Shown here piece by piece: positions 47,853-59,000 of a stretch of 64,000 nt of DNA. How positions within the stretch are numbered: the first letter of the stretch is position 1; every line of letters starts with the position of its first letter. The translations under genes and the position numbers were made by a program. This DNA comes from Dimorphilus gyrociliatus. Taxonomy: Eukaryota > Annelida > Polychaeta > Dinophilidae. The notes below the pieces were generated by a model. That model saw only the letters and a program-made list of their open reading frames with translations. It had not been told where the DNA came from and did no database searches. The stretch is taken from positions 1,674,001 through 1,738,000 of the forward strand of contig CAJFCJ010000012.1 in assembly GCA_904063045.1 (NCBI GenBank). Reading direction: 5' to 3'.

Positions 47853-48184
47853 AGCAGATGGTTCGGATTTCCTAACTTCTGATTCAAAGCTGGATCAAAA
47901 ACATTGATTGTTATATTTATATGCTCCGTAAAACCAACTTTAAAAGAAACCGCTCGAAAATGATGATTTTTAAGCAAAATGGCGGATACAAAACCGGAAG
48001 TGATAAAAACAACAATAGACTGGTGAGACTTCCTCCATCAAAATGTGTATAATATTACAGACAACGTCTAAAGTGCCAGGGTAAATTCTCACGTGGGAGA
48101 AAAAATTTCATAATACTATATTACACTTCGAAACTAGTTAGAGTTTAAAATTTAGTTTGAAAATAAAAAGAAAATTGCACGAAA
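47853..48184. promoter_or_regulatory. Bidirectional promoter, ATRX / NUFIP1
   Basis: These 332 bases separate divergent start codons. The segment AAATGGCGG near 47978-47986 resembles a YY1 site, common in housekeeping promoters. No TATA box is clear. Confidence 0.5.
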
Positions 48185-49696
48185 ATGAGCCACGATTCTG
48201 AGGATGAGTCGTCTTATCCTGCATATTCCAATCCTTTATGGAAGTTTTCTAAAAACACTCAACATCGCTCGCAAGATATTCCAAACAACTGCTGGAAAGG
48301 TTTTTCCGTAAAGAATAACTTACCCCAAAGCAAAGAGTATAATAAAAACTATACACCCTGGTCGGGACATTTCCGATCAAAGGTACTGTAAAAAATTTCC
48401 TGTAATTTTAATTTGTGAATTTGAAAGAATACAGTTGTTTAATCTAAAATATCCTTTTCCAATTAAACAGCAAAGATATACATATGGTTCAAAAGAAAAT
48501 CATAAGAAATTTACTCATAGATGTGAAAGCTGCGATCGGGGATTTCCATCAGAAGAAATATTACAAAAACATTTATCTGAACACGAAAAAGTTTGTACAT
48601 AAAATTTATGATAATAAACCAACATACTTTAGACGTTTGGCGTGCATTTTAGTGTCCGGAATGCAACTATAGCGCTTCATCTGGTCTCATAAATTTGCAT
48701 TATAAACATGTAAGTTTATCTCTTCCAAGTTAACGAAGGTTCTTTAATTATTTAACTTTTTTTTAAAGCATCATATGACAGGACTGGCTAATAAAATTTG
48801 GAAAAAAGAATCAAAAGAAGACATTGAAAAATGGATAATGGAGAGAAAAAAGTATATTTAATTGATGCCTTTTCTGTAAAAAATTCATCAAATCTCTTTT
48901 TCCAGGAAATATCCGACTATTAAGAAAATAGAAGAGCAAAAAAGCACCAAACCAGCTAAGAATGTATTAGAAAAGTAATTTTTAAGTTTAAATATCTAGA
49001 CTTTCTTTAAAATCAAACTGTAAAAATATTATTTTTAATTTCAGATCCCAAATAGGCTTTAAAAAGACTAATAAGAAAAGAAAAAGAAAACCTAGAAAAC
49101 AAAAAGAGAAAAATGATTTAGAGAAAAAAGAAATCATAAAATCAGATGATCCTTTGTCTAAACTTCAAATTAGTGAATCAGGTAATAAAATATAGTTTTT
49201 GCCAACGAAACTCATAACTAAACTAATTTTTATTATCTTATAGAAGATGGTGAGCAAGTAGAGAAAATTGAAACAGATAGATCTGCCTCTGTAAATACAT
49301 CAAGTGCACTATCAGCGTTGCAGTCAATGTATTCGTCGGGTTAGTTTGACCTAAATGCTTTTTCTGTTTTTAGTAATCTTTCTTTTTAGACGATGAAGAA
49401 GAAGTAAATAAAGATAAGGATACAGACTGTCCAGCAAAGAAATCGCGTGTGTTCACTAAACCTAAAAATATTAAAAAGAAACTTACCAAACCAAAAAAGA
49501 ATTTAACCGCACCAAAGACAAGGATGTTAAGGAAACGTCTTACACCTGCACAGACTTCTTTAAGAATGAAACGACCTAGTTTACTTACAATGGTAGCGTT
49601 TTTTTGATTCATAAATCATTTAACGGTCCCAATCTCATTTTAAAACGTCCCTACTTGCAGCTACTGGAAAGCGATCGTCAACGTGAAGAAGCCTAA
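48185..49696 (+). CDS. NUFIP1: Nuclear FMRP-interacting protein 1 (box C/D snoRNP assembly)
   Basis: This assembly factor links 15.5K/SNU13 to R2TP in snoRNP biogenesis. Nine exons: 48185-48382, 48471-48590, 48653-48709, 48769-48851, 48906-48974, 49045-49181, 49244-49339, 49390-49592, 49661-49696. They give 332 aa. A C2H2-type finger (CESCDRGFPSEEILQKHLSEH) spans exon 2, with a second Cys pair CPECNY after the splice. The key family motif, LANKIWKKESKEDIEKWI followed by ERKKKYPT, is in exons 4-5; this is the PEP/NUFIP box that binds SNU13. A basic, Lys-rich middle, an acidic stretch and a C-terminal LLTMLLESDRQRE (the conserved LLE tail, short here) follow. Confidence 0.93.
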
Positions 49697-50049
49697 ATTT
49701 GTTACATTTGGTTGTTTAGTCACTAAATCATAATATTTTATCATCAAGACAGTATGAACACAGATCGAACTTTTAGCTCCAGTTAAGAAAAAAACCTAAT
49801 GAATGAAGGAAGCTGTTTCTGGAGATTTAAAACAATTTCCCTAATTATGGATTTCAAAGTTTGTTTGTAATAATGATTGCTCTAGGAATTATAACTAAAC
49901 AAGATCTTGAATGGTTAGCATTTTTTTAAAAGAAATACCAAAACAAATTTTTTAACATAGAGGAATACAGTATTTTATCAGAACTTAAAAATTCTTATTT
50001 GGATTCGAAACCATCCTTAAATAAAACAATATTTATAAAAACAAAAGCA
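49697..50049. other. Intergenic between NUFIP1 and WDR61
   Basis: Convergent gap of about 350 bases, A/T-rich; a short ATG-initiated frame on plus starting near 49999 is antisense to the WDR61 end and is not supported as a gene. Confidence 0.5.
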
Positions 50050-51519
50050 TTATGTTGGAACATTATAAATATGAATATTTCTATCATCCGAAACGGAAAC
50101 AATTTTAGAGCCACTTTGATTATATTTTCCACACCAAACTTGATCTGTATGTTCATAAAATGTATGAACACATTGCCTTGAGCTCAAATCCCAAACTCTA
50201 ACAGTCTTATCAGAGGAACTACAAAAAATTTAAAATAAGTTTCATAAAAAAAATAAAAAACATTTCTAACCATGATACAAAATGCTGATTATCTGGGGAG
50301 AAATCTACATTCAAGACGTAGGAGCCATGACCAGAGAGAGTTCCGGCCAAATTGGCATTTTGTCTGTTAAAATTAACATTTTTTAAAATTCTGACAAGAA
50401 TTATACAGAAATATCTCTTACACATCATAAATTTTAATATGTGAATCATCACTGCCAGTTAATAATAATTGCGAATCGCTTGAAAATGTTAAACCACGAA
50501 TGGGCATAGCATGTCCTTCTAAGGTATGCAATATTTTACCGGCTGTCATATCGAAGATATTCACAATTCCGTCAATAGCCCCACAAGCTATGTATTTACC
50601 ATCAGGACTCTGAAAATTAAAGTTCCATGTATTATTTCCTTTTCAGTCGCATAGTATGAATCTTTTCTTACAAAAGCTAAACTTAAGATGAATTTTCCTC
50701 TGGTCTCTAAGCTAGTCTCTTTATTTCCAGACTCAGCTGACATAATATTAACTTTTCCAGAATAAGTTCCTGACGCAATAAACCGAGAATCCGGGGAATA
50801 GCACACTGACCAAGCGTCAACAGGTCCTGCATCAATTACACGAATTTGTTTACCACTATCGATATCCCACAGTCGAATATGACAATCTAAACTGTTAGAT
50901 ACAGCCCCTAATGAAAAAAGAATTATTTTTTGAAAAAGATTTTTGATAATTTTACTATTTAAGTAAAAACTAATATTACTTGTTCCTAAGGCGTTGATAT
51001 CCACTGATACAACTCCCAATTGATGTCCTTCGCAAACGTGCCTTTGTTCCAACTTATTTTCAGACCTATAAACGTTTAATGTAAAATAGCAAGTGCTTAT
51101 TATAACTTCTATTCACCATCTCCAAATTCGGACGGTATCATCAACAGATCCTGTAACTAAATATTCGTTGCCATCATTTTCACTTTTAGACCATGCACAG
51201 CTCCAAATTCCATCGTCATGAGCTGTTTACAATATTGTATTTGGTATATTTGAGTATAAAATTAAATTATTGTATACAAACCACTTTCTTGTTTGGCATA
51301 TAACGCGTACTATAGAGAAAAAAAATATATAAGATTAATCGAAATAAAGGTTCTTCGCGAAAATTAGATGCTTAAGAGTATAAAGCTTGGCTGAGGTTAA
51401 ACCTCGTATGGAAACAAAGACCTTTAAACGTACTGGAACTAAATATGTTATATGTCACATTCATATAGATATTCTCGAAATTATTCTACAAAATGTACTA
51501 ATATTGCTTAGCTTACCAT
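50050..51519 (-). CDS. WDR61: WD repeat protein 61 / SKI8
   Basis: Seven-bladed WD40 propeller shared by the SKI mRNA-decay complex and Paf1C. Exons (minus): 51517-51519, 51282-51309, 51117-51222, 50980-51065, 50672-50907, 50422-50609, 50271-50363, 50050-50218, giving 302 aa (human 305). Characteristic segments: [73 protein letters not shown] and the terminal DDRNIHIYN. The first coding exon is just ATG directly before a GTAAGC donor. This is inferred because the second exon (YALYAKQES) has an acceptor directly before it and matches the family right after its Met. The intron at 50908-50979 has no stop in frame. The start is only 93 bases from the divergent TTC23 start. Confidence 0.94.
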
Positions 51520-51612
51520 ACTTAGAATCGATTAGCCGCTCTTAACCTGGTAGAAAATACTTAGGTAAAAAATCGAATACAAAAAAATTGTTTTTGTTTC
51601 CTGGAAACAAGA
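51520..51612. promoter_or_regulatory. Very short bidirectional promoter, WDR61 / TTC23
   Basis: Only 93 bases lie between the two start codons, including both 5' UTRs. The sequence has two ATCGA(A/T)-type repeats (ATCGATT at about 51527, ATCGAAT at about 51572) but no TATA box. Confidence 0.55.
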
Positions 51613-54056
51613 ATGTCCGGTGGTAAAGAAGAATACGAGGATGATTCCTTCTTTTCTGATGAGAGTGACGATGTAGCACCTATTCGTGTCAGTCCTGAGA
51701 GGTCTTCACTACGAGGTTGGTTTTAAATAGAAAGCAATTTACTACTTTCTTTAACACAAATTCTTCAATTTTCTCACACAGCCTCCTATACAGGGCCATT
51801 ATCAGAGTTAAAAACTATAGAAGAAAATAGCGAGTGTAATACGGAAAGAACAGTTGAATCTTCAAGAAGTTCAGTTCAAGGAGGGTAAGGAAATTTGAAT
51901 AAAGAATGCTAAGATACTTTACAGTTGATTAACTATATAAAGGGATAAATCAACAAGAGGGAGAGAATTAAGATCTCCAGAGGATTTGCTGCCAATATGC
52001 AAGATAAAGGCAGATAATTACTCTGTGGATAAAAAGGTATCTCTCTAACACCTTTTAGAATATTACGATTTATGGCTATTTGAATAATTTTAGACTGATA
52101 AAGCTATAAAAGAATTTATCAAATGTGTCGCCTATTCCCGAATTGTTTACGGTTCCGAAAACTGGAACTACGGAAAGGCTGTCTGTGATTTGGGTGTAGC
52201 ATATTTAGAATTGAAAAGTAAGTAAAGTATTCTTTAGAATCAGAATTGGAATGTATTTTTTTGTAACAAATAACTATTTCTCTTTGTCAGATTGGCCAGT
52301 TCAAGCTCATTATCATTGTAATATTGCTCAAAATATTTTAAAATCGGATGTTCAAGGTCAGGCAACAACAAATTCTTCAGAAATTCTAAAAATATTTCTT
52401 CAAAGCTACTTGACTTGCGGTCGAGCTTTGACCTTAATGAAAAAATATCCTCTTTTTTAAAGAAATTATACAACATTTTAATTAGTTGAAGTGTTTACTT
52501 TTAAAAAATTCAAACTGTTCCTTAACAAATTTGTTTTTAAATTTAACGATGCTGAATCTGCGTTAGAACAAGCTGATAGAGTAGCGGATAAGCGTAGTCA
52601 AATACCTACTGTCCCCGAAGAAGAAATCGACGATTGGAACATTAAAATATACACGGCAGTTGCTAAGTATAAATATTTATTTAGACTTTTTCACCAAATT
52701 ATTTATCTTCTTGTTTATAAATTTAGATTGGCAGCTAAACAGAAGAAGCACGCCAAAGCGTTAACTTATTTTGAAAAAGTTCTAAATATCATTGAAGATA
52801 CCTCAGGTAGAGAAAGTAGCGAGTTAGTTGGAGGTAACATTCACCTATATTTACTTATTCTATTAAAAAGTATATGTATACATGTATAAATACTGTATTT
52901 TCCAAACAGTTTATCAATATATGGGTTCAATTAAATTATGTAACGATAGTCCAACTGACATTGAGAAGGGCATTGAATATTATCACAAGGCGCACAGCAT
53001 CAGTATGACAATGTATGTATAAAAAAATATTAAGATATATCGACCTAATTTATAGAATGATACTTTACAATTTAGTTACAAGGATGGTAGTCTGGAAAGC
53101 GCTGATAGTGCGCGTAAATTAGCAGCTGCCTACGCTTGTTTAGGAACCGAAGATGCTGAAAGTGAATATATTTTAATCAATGTTTATAGGAAAAGAATTT
53201 AGATATTTGTGCGTAATTTTTTCTTTTTCCTTAAATTTGATTCAGTATCTTCGGAGAGTTATCTAAACGAGTGTTTACTAACATATCAAACAAACCTCGG
53301 AGATATTCACGAGAAAACAATTCAAGTACAAGACGATCTGGTTAAACTCATGCTAAGAACCGACAGGAAAGAGGTGATACTCTTAGGGCATATTCTCTTT
53401 TCTCTTATTTTATAAATAATACCAATTATTCTTTTAAATGCTTTTATTTTATTCATTTTAATCAATCTTCGTTTTCTCGTTCTTTGTGATTAGGATGCTC
53501 TTATCTTACTGAGAAAACTGATAGAGCCCAAGTGCGTTGTACACGGTGAATTTTCTGAAGAAGTATCAGAGAGTTACAAGTTAATTGGTTCTGTTTTATT
53601 ATCAAACGGAGAAGATGAAAAAGCGCTTAAAGCTCTAAATAAGGTAATATAAATCTTAATCTTTCGCTAATTGTCAATATGTTTATTATTATTTTTACTA
53701 TTATTAATATTAAATAGTTATTAAATACACCACTCAATTATTCCTCCTTATCCCCGTTTAAATGAAAAAAATTGTCTTTGACAGTGTTATACGATACAAT
53801 GCTTCTCCCATGGCGAAAACGCAAGAAGAACAAAGGATACGAAGAAGACTATTGACATGCTTATCTCGTACGAGTTTCTCATATTACTATATTCTCTTTC
53901 CTATTTTTTATTCTTTTTTATTATATTTAAAGGAACCCCAACTTGGCTGCTGTACACAAGAAGCTCTCAAATAATTTGCAAGATAGGCCTAACTTTAATA
54001 GCGTTGTTTGTCGGAGCAGTAGATTAGGTGGATTTAAGACTGATGCCACCTACTGA
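51613..54056 (+). CDS. TTC23: Tetratricopeptide repeat protein 23 (cilium-associated)
   Basis: TTC23 works in primary-cilium Hedgehog signalling with the EVC complex. Thirteen exons: 51613-51715, 51782-51884, 51943-52036, 52094-52217, 52291-52444, 52541-52666, 52727-52833, 52910-53012, 53076-53161, 53246-53373, 53494-53643, 53785-53867, 53933-54056. They give 494 aa (human about 447). The TPR series starts at KAIKEFIKCVAYSRIVYG and runs through LAAKQKKHAKALTYFEKVL, EYYHKAHSI, SYLNECLLTYQ and NGEDEKALKALNK. A disordered acidic N-terminus precedes it. The join between exons 5 and 6 cannot use GT-AG: the family sequence (GRALTLMKKFNDAES) demands an intron 52445-52540 starting ATATCCT and ending AA, with branch site TTCCTTAAC, a U12-type intron. 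Confidence 0.92.
52445..52540 (+). other. Candidate U12-type AT-AA intron in TTC23
   Basis: The 5' end ATATCCTC matches the U12 5' splice consensus ATATCCTT in seven of eight positions. TTCCTTAAC at 52518-52526 is a full match to the U12 branch site. The intron end at 52540 is about 15 bases beyond the branch A, in the usual 10-18 base window. The last two bases are AA rather than AC or AG. Confidence 0.7.
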
Positions 54057-55433
54057 TCTTTAGTGTCTCATAAACTTCTATTACAGAGTGTAATATAAAT
54101 GATATAATATAGCAAATATGTAATAAATTATTTAATATTTATAAAAAAAAAATATTTTAAATCTAAAGTTAATATGAGATTCTTTCTGATAAGTGCAAAT
54201 TATAAACCGACATTGACAGAGAAATGCGCGATAAGCAAATGTTTGTTTATAAAAGTGCAGGAAGCATGCTAATCTGGAAGATTATCTTTTAATCAACCGA
54301 TTATCCTTGGTCTTAATCCCTCAAGACAACCAGATTCTTTGATGGGTCTAGTTTTGTGAAACATTAGGCGATTAAGCTGTTTAACCTTCATTTCCGATAT
54401 CTAACTTATATCTTTGTAAGTGTATGTCTGGTGGCTTTGATGACTGTTACGCAATACTTAAAGGGGTATGGAATAGTTGGTTCTTAATATGTATAAATGT
54501 AGCGGTATGAAAGTTAACGGGAAATTTAAAGAACACCTGCGAAAGATTGTTTACACTACGGAGCCATCTGCATTGGGAAGAGTAACTACGTTTGTTTTAG
54601 TGTTGATTTTTCCCTTCTCTTAAATGCTAGTTACACGCTTTTATGATGTAAACGTTTTCTTTTGGGAGCCTTTTACAATCCGTTGTATGATTTTTTAATG
54701 AGATATCTCCTATTTAAAAGGTTTAACCTCTTTAGTCTCGAATCCTTTTTTTCCCCCTTTTACCACCCTGCCCTCTCTTTCCTCCCATATTTTGTTACAA
54801 TAGGCCTACTTTTCTTAAAATAGCTGATTTCTTAAGATTCACTATTGTTCGATGAAGATAAATGCATTTAATGAAGATAAACAAGAATAGTGGCAAGCCT
54901 GATTTGCGCCTTAATTTGTCAGCAAACTCTGTTTGTAGGCTGCTGTTTGGTGCAGACGAAGTCCAGAAACTGCCAAATCTTGACCTATTGGCCTCGTTTT
55001 TGCAGATTTCCACCCTTATCTTTTCCTATTATCACCCGATTTAGTCATTTATTTCATTATGTCGAGATATAAAAGAGAAATCCATATAACAAATTCAGAG
55101 TTATTTATTATCAAGAACGAATAACTATTCTATATAGATGTTACATAAATATTATTCATATGCATACATACATACATACATTCAGTATAAATATACTGTC
55201 TATGTATATATCCTTCTTTTCTTTTACAACAACTTTTCAAAGCATAAATATACATATATATATCCAGTATATACAGTATATATATACATATATATATATA
55301 TATGTATTCCTTGAAATTTATACACAAATACAATTTTATCATCGAAAGCATAACCACAAGGAAGAAAAATAAAACAACCGAAGAAAATGTTGAGAAATTT
55401 TTATGTACATATAGGCCTACCAATTAATACAGT
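54057..55433. other. Intergenic, TTC23 to HAND
   Basis: About 1.4 kb with poly-A near 54145-54160, pyrimidine-rich stretches at about 54740-54800, and a run of CATA and TA repeats at 55150-55310. No coding signal survives inspection. The right end must hold the HAND 3' UTR on the minus strand. Confidence 0.55.
55151..55310. repeat. (CATA)n and (TA)n simple repeats
   Basis: CATA units at about 55157-55180, then broken TA/CATA runs from about 55242 to 55306, likely in or just after the HAND 3' UTR. Confidence 0.85.
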
Positions 55434-58400
55434 CTAATTTTTGGAATCTTGACGTAATTCTTTTGCCCAAACTGCTTGCGGCCAGCCGGTTCGCCCTTTG
55501 GACTTTTTCCTTGCACAACTTTGATCCGAACCCTATGGGGAATAAAAAATAAAGTTGAATTAATCATATAAGAAAAATTTCATAATTAATTTAATAAAAA
55601 CATAACAAAATAAGATCAATAATGACAATGGGATAAACGCTTTACAAGAGGGAACAATTAAAAGAAGCGGCAGCTTGTAATCAAGTGACGCCCATCTGCT
55701 AGAGGAGACGCGTATGTAAATAATACTAAAAACAAAGTCACTAATATCATATAACTGATTCAACTTCAAACAGAGAACTATTATAGATAAACATAAAAAA
55801 CAAGTCTGGCGAACGATTAATTTTAAAAAATAACGGTAATTTATATAGTTGTATGAAAAATTGCGTAAATTGTTAATAGTTTATTCTATTAAGATAAATA
55901 TATGCATGTATCCATACACAATATATAGTGTACTGTACTTTGCCAGCTTTTCAAAGATACATATAAAGTATATAAAAAGAAAACAAAAGACCATACTCTG
56001 CGCAATATAATCCGATAGCCTGAAGCGCTGCTGGCGCAAATTTTATTCGATTTAGTTTTCCCGCGTGACGAGCTTGTCAACTCGAATTTATCTTAATGAC
56101 CGAAGCAGAGGCTTATCGCTGCTGAATTTATTTTAATTTTCCATTAAATACCCTTGAAATTAGATTTATATGAAAATCCTATAAAGATGGCTATAAAAAT
56201 GTCTTTTTTTATTCTTTTCTAATAAGTAAAAACTATTGGATTTGCCTTACTCCTTTCATTTGGGTCTCATGTTTACCCCTACTATGTCTTCTTAAACTCT
56301 GACTAGATTCCTAAATTATAAACATTCTTTCCTTATTGTTAGTTTCTTATAGATACATTGAATGGATATTATGTTATTCGTTTAACAAACAGAAATGCAA
56401 ATGATTGTTGAAAGTAATAAGAAACACATTGGGAAACAGATGCGTAAAATGAGGGGATAATTCGACATGTTTTTATAGTTTAGATACGTAAACATATCAG
56501 TAAGAATATGTTTATTTAAATCTATAATAGTTTGAAATCTGGCCCTTTTTCAGACTACTATCTTTTTTATAGCATATTGTAGACGGGGACTAAAGGCTAT
56601 AATAGCATTTTGTATATAGTGTCAAGACCAGGTTAAAGGTATGGAAACGACGAAACACAGAAAACGCGGTTTGTCATCACTGTTTATTTAACTACCCCTT
56701 TCAGTTTGTTCTCGTATGTCCGATTTATATAATGCATTGGTCCGATTGTATACAATAAGTCATTGTATTTATTAAGACAAACAATAATGTTCTTGTTTAT
56801 TTTTTCGTTGATACGAAGGTAAAGTGGTGCTCAGGTTTGTCAGATAACTTTTACATTTATCATCTATTTTCAGTATGTTCCTTAAGTCGGATAATTTTGG
56901 AAGACATACGGAGCATTTCAAATTAAAGTTTTTTTTTCTACTTGAAAACATTGGGAATAGGCCAATGTGTAGTTTGGCATTAAGGCTTAACTGATTCTCA
57001 ATTTTCTCACTAAATTTTTTTTATGTAAGATAAAGCTCTCCCTAATAAGATGTTTTAAAGTACTGTCTCCAACTGGAGAGGGGTTTGATAGGTATGATGC
57101 ATCTGGTTCGCGTGATTTATATGCGCATTTAGCGGACACCCGTTGGCGAACAGTTGCTGCGATATATTTTCTGTTGCTGCGGTATTGAGTTACATTTGGG
57201 ATTTTATTTCAGAGAGGGATAAATGCTCGGACACCCAGTTATATATATATATATATATTCATTTTGTCTCTATCCACTACTTTACATTCTAGTACTTATC
57301 CCCCATCAATATACTACCTATCAAATTTATTTATACGAACTGTTTGAATTTTCAACACTTAAGATCTTCATCATAAAACTTTTAAATTGGACTGAAATTA
57401 TTCCTATATATATCGATAGTCACCGCCTTATTTGCATATATGGCTACTATATTTTACGCGGCTTTCTTAAAGACAAATTCAGCAGATAATGAATCTGAAT
57501 CGGCATTCAAATTTCTATAAGTCACTTTTGTACGCGGAAAGTACAATGGCGCCAAGTCTGTCTTTGATGGCGCCATGAAAGATCTTTCTCTCTCCCCCCC
57601 CCACCCCTGCTTTTCGACTGAATAATTAGGCCTATACAAAGATAGAAGATTTTAACAACCACCTTTCGTAAAAGACTCTTAGAATTATAATAAAAGATAA
57701 ATTAAACGGAGTTTGTAATGCTTTCCTTATCGTTTCTATTTCATAAATTAGTATAGGCAATAACAAAATAACTTTCCATATAAAGAACTTTATAAGGTAA
57801 GACAGAAAGAATTAGCCTATTAGAGAGTGAATTTTAGTTAACCCTGATTCTTTTTTGTAAGAGAGAATTCGTATTCATCTTCTTTTTCTTAAGTCTTTCT
57901 CCCTGTCTATCTATCTCTATATCTGTCTATCTTTCTTGATATCTTTCAGAATATTTTTAAATTGTTTCTCCTTTTATTTATTTTAATTTCGAAAAATTCC
58001 ATTGTGATTTACTTGAAAAAAAAATGAACTATAAACTTCAAAGATGAACATTAACTAAAATGATAAAAAGAGATTACTCATCGTCTACGTTACTTCGTTG
58101 ACGTTAGTTAATAAAATTGTTTCTTAGAGGTATAAATAGGCAAATTAATGTTCTAAATGACCTTTAAATTGAAGGCGAATGATTATGCCTTAAGGGACCG
58201 GCGTTATTCTTTTTAAAATGGACGTGTTTTATGGTAATTTCTTTCGTGACACCGCCTTATTACATAAGAGAATTTTTCAACAATTACTTAACGGTTTAAA
58301 TGAATCGAGACGAAGTTTTTCTACTTTGATGGTAGAAACGATAAGCAAGTGTATCTTTCTACTTCTTACGAAAGATTCAAGCTTAAAACAACAAACTAAA

Positions 58401-59000
58401 TTTAAAATATACAAACCCCCTACAAGGGTAATTTAACTGCGGTAGATACTAAAGCTTATCGTTTCAACGTGGCAAGAGTTTGCATGCATTCACAGCTGTC
58501 TTATTTCCATAATATTTTTTATGTGTAAACTATACCTCTGATTCTTCACTCCCGCTTGCTTCGTCATTCTGTCCTTCTGTTTCATCAACTTGTTCCACTC
58601 GACGTTTTCGACGATGAGAACTATTAACTAGGTCATAAGCTCTAAACGTCTTTTCCGTATCACCACCTAACACGGCCATCAAATGCCCGATATAACTTGT
58701 TGCTAGTCTTAAAGTTTTTATCTTTGATAATTTCGTATCAGCTGGAACATTCGGAATACAACCACGTAGTGCTGCAAAGGCTGTGTTTATGCTGTGAGTT
58801 CTCCTCCTTTCTTTTTTATTTGCTGTATTTCGTTTCCTGGGTGGACGTTCCATTGGGCGGTTATAAATTGGTGTTTGGTGTATGTATTCCATACACGGCT
58901 GCTGCATGACAGGCCAATACTGTCCGTGAACTTCTTCATGACCGGGGCCATAAGTTGGATAAAATTCGCTGTAGGCTGGATATCCCCCGATTACACTCAT
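55434..59000 (-). CDS. HAND: HAND bHLH transcription factor
   Basis: Class II bHLH factor for heart, visceral mesoderm and limb-type tissues. Exon 1 is 58536..59000 and exon 2 is 55434..55532, giving 187 aa. I chose the ATG at 59000 because MSVIGGYP matches the usual HAND start (MSLVGGF type); an in-frame Met lies 14 codons upstream. The bHLH runs from [21 protein letters not shown] through [18 protein letters not shown] to [16 protein letters not shown], essentially diagnostic. Exon 2 encodes the HAND-specific C-terminus [20 protein letters not shown], which I first met as an orphan exon with a strong TTATTCCCCATAG acceptor. The phase-0 join and the match to vertebrate HAND2 tails (GRTGWPQ) confirm it. 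The intron is 3.0 kb, about fifty times the local norm. Confidence 0.96.
55533..58535 (-). promoter_or_regulatory. 3-kb HAND intron, likely regulatory
   Basis: No coding exon is seen. Contents: GATA-type sites (CTTATC 56112-56117, GATAAG 58340-58345, CTTATC 58455-58460), a short TA run at about 57240-57259, a C-run at about 57594-57605 and CTAT-type repeats at about 57905-57935. The size against neighbouring 50-70 base introns suggests retained enhancers. Which parts matter cannot be told from one sequence. Confidence 0.5.

Noticed and set aside
55130-55423. 97-residue minus-strand frame with Tyr/Ile repeats
   Set aside because: Created by TA and CATA simple repeats just downstream of the HAND stop codon.
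57223-57489. Plus-strand 88-residue frame inside the HAND intron
   Set aside because: Starts in a TA repeat, has low-complexity composition, no splice support and no recognisable motif.
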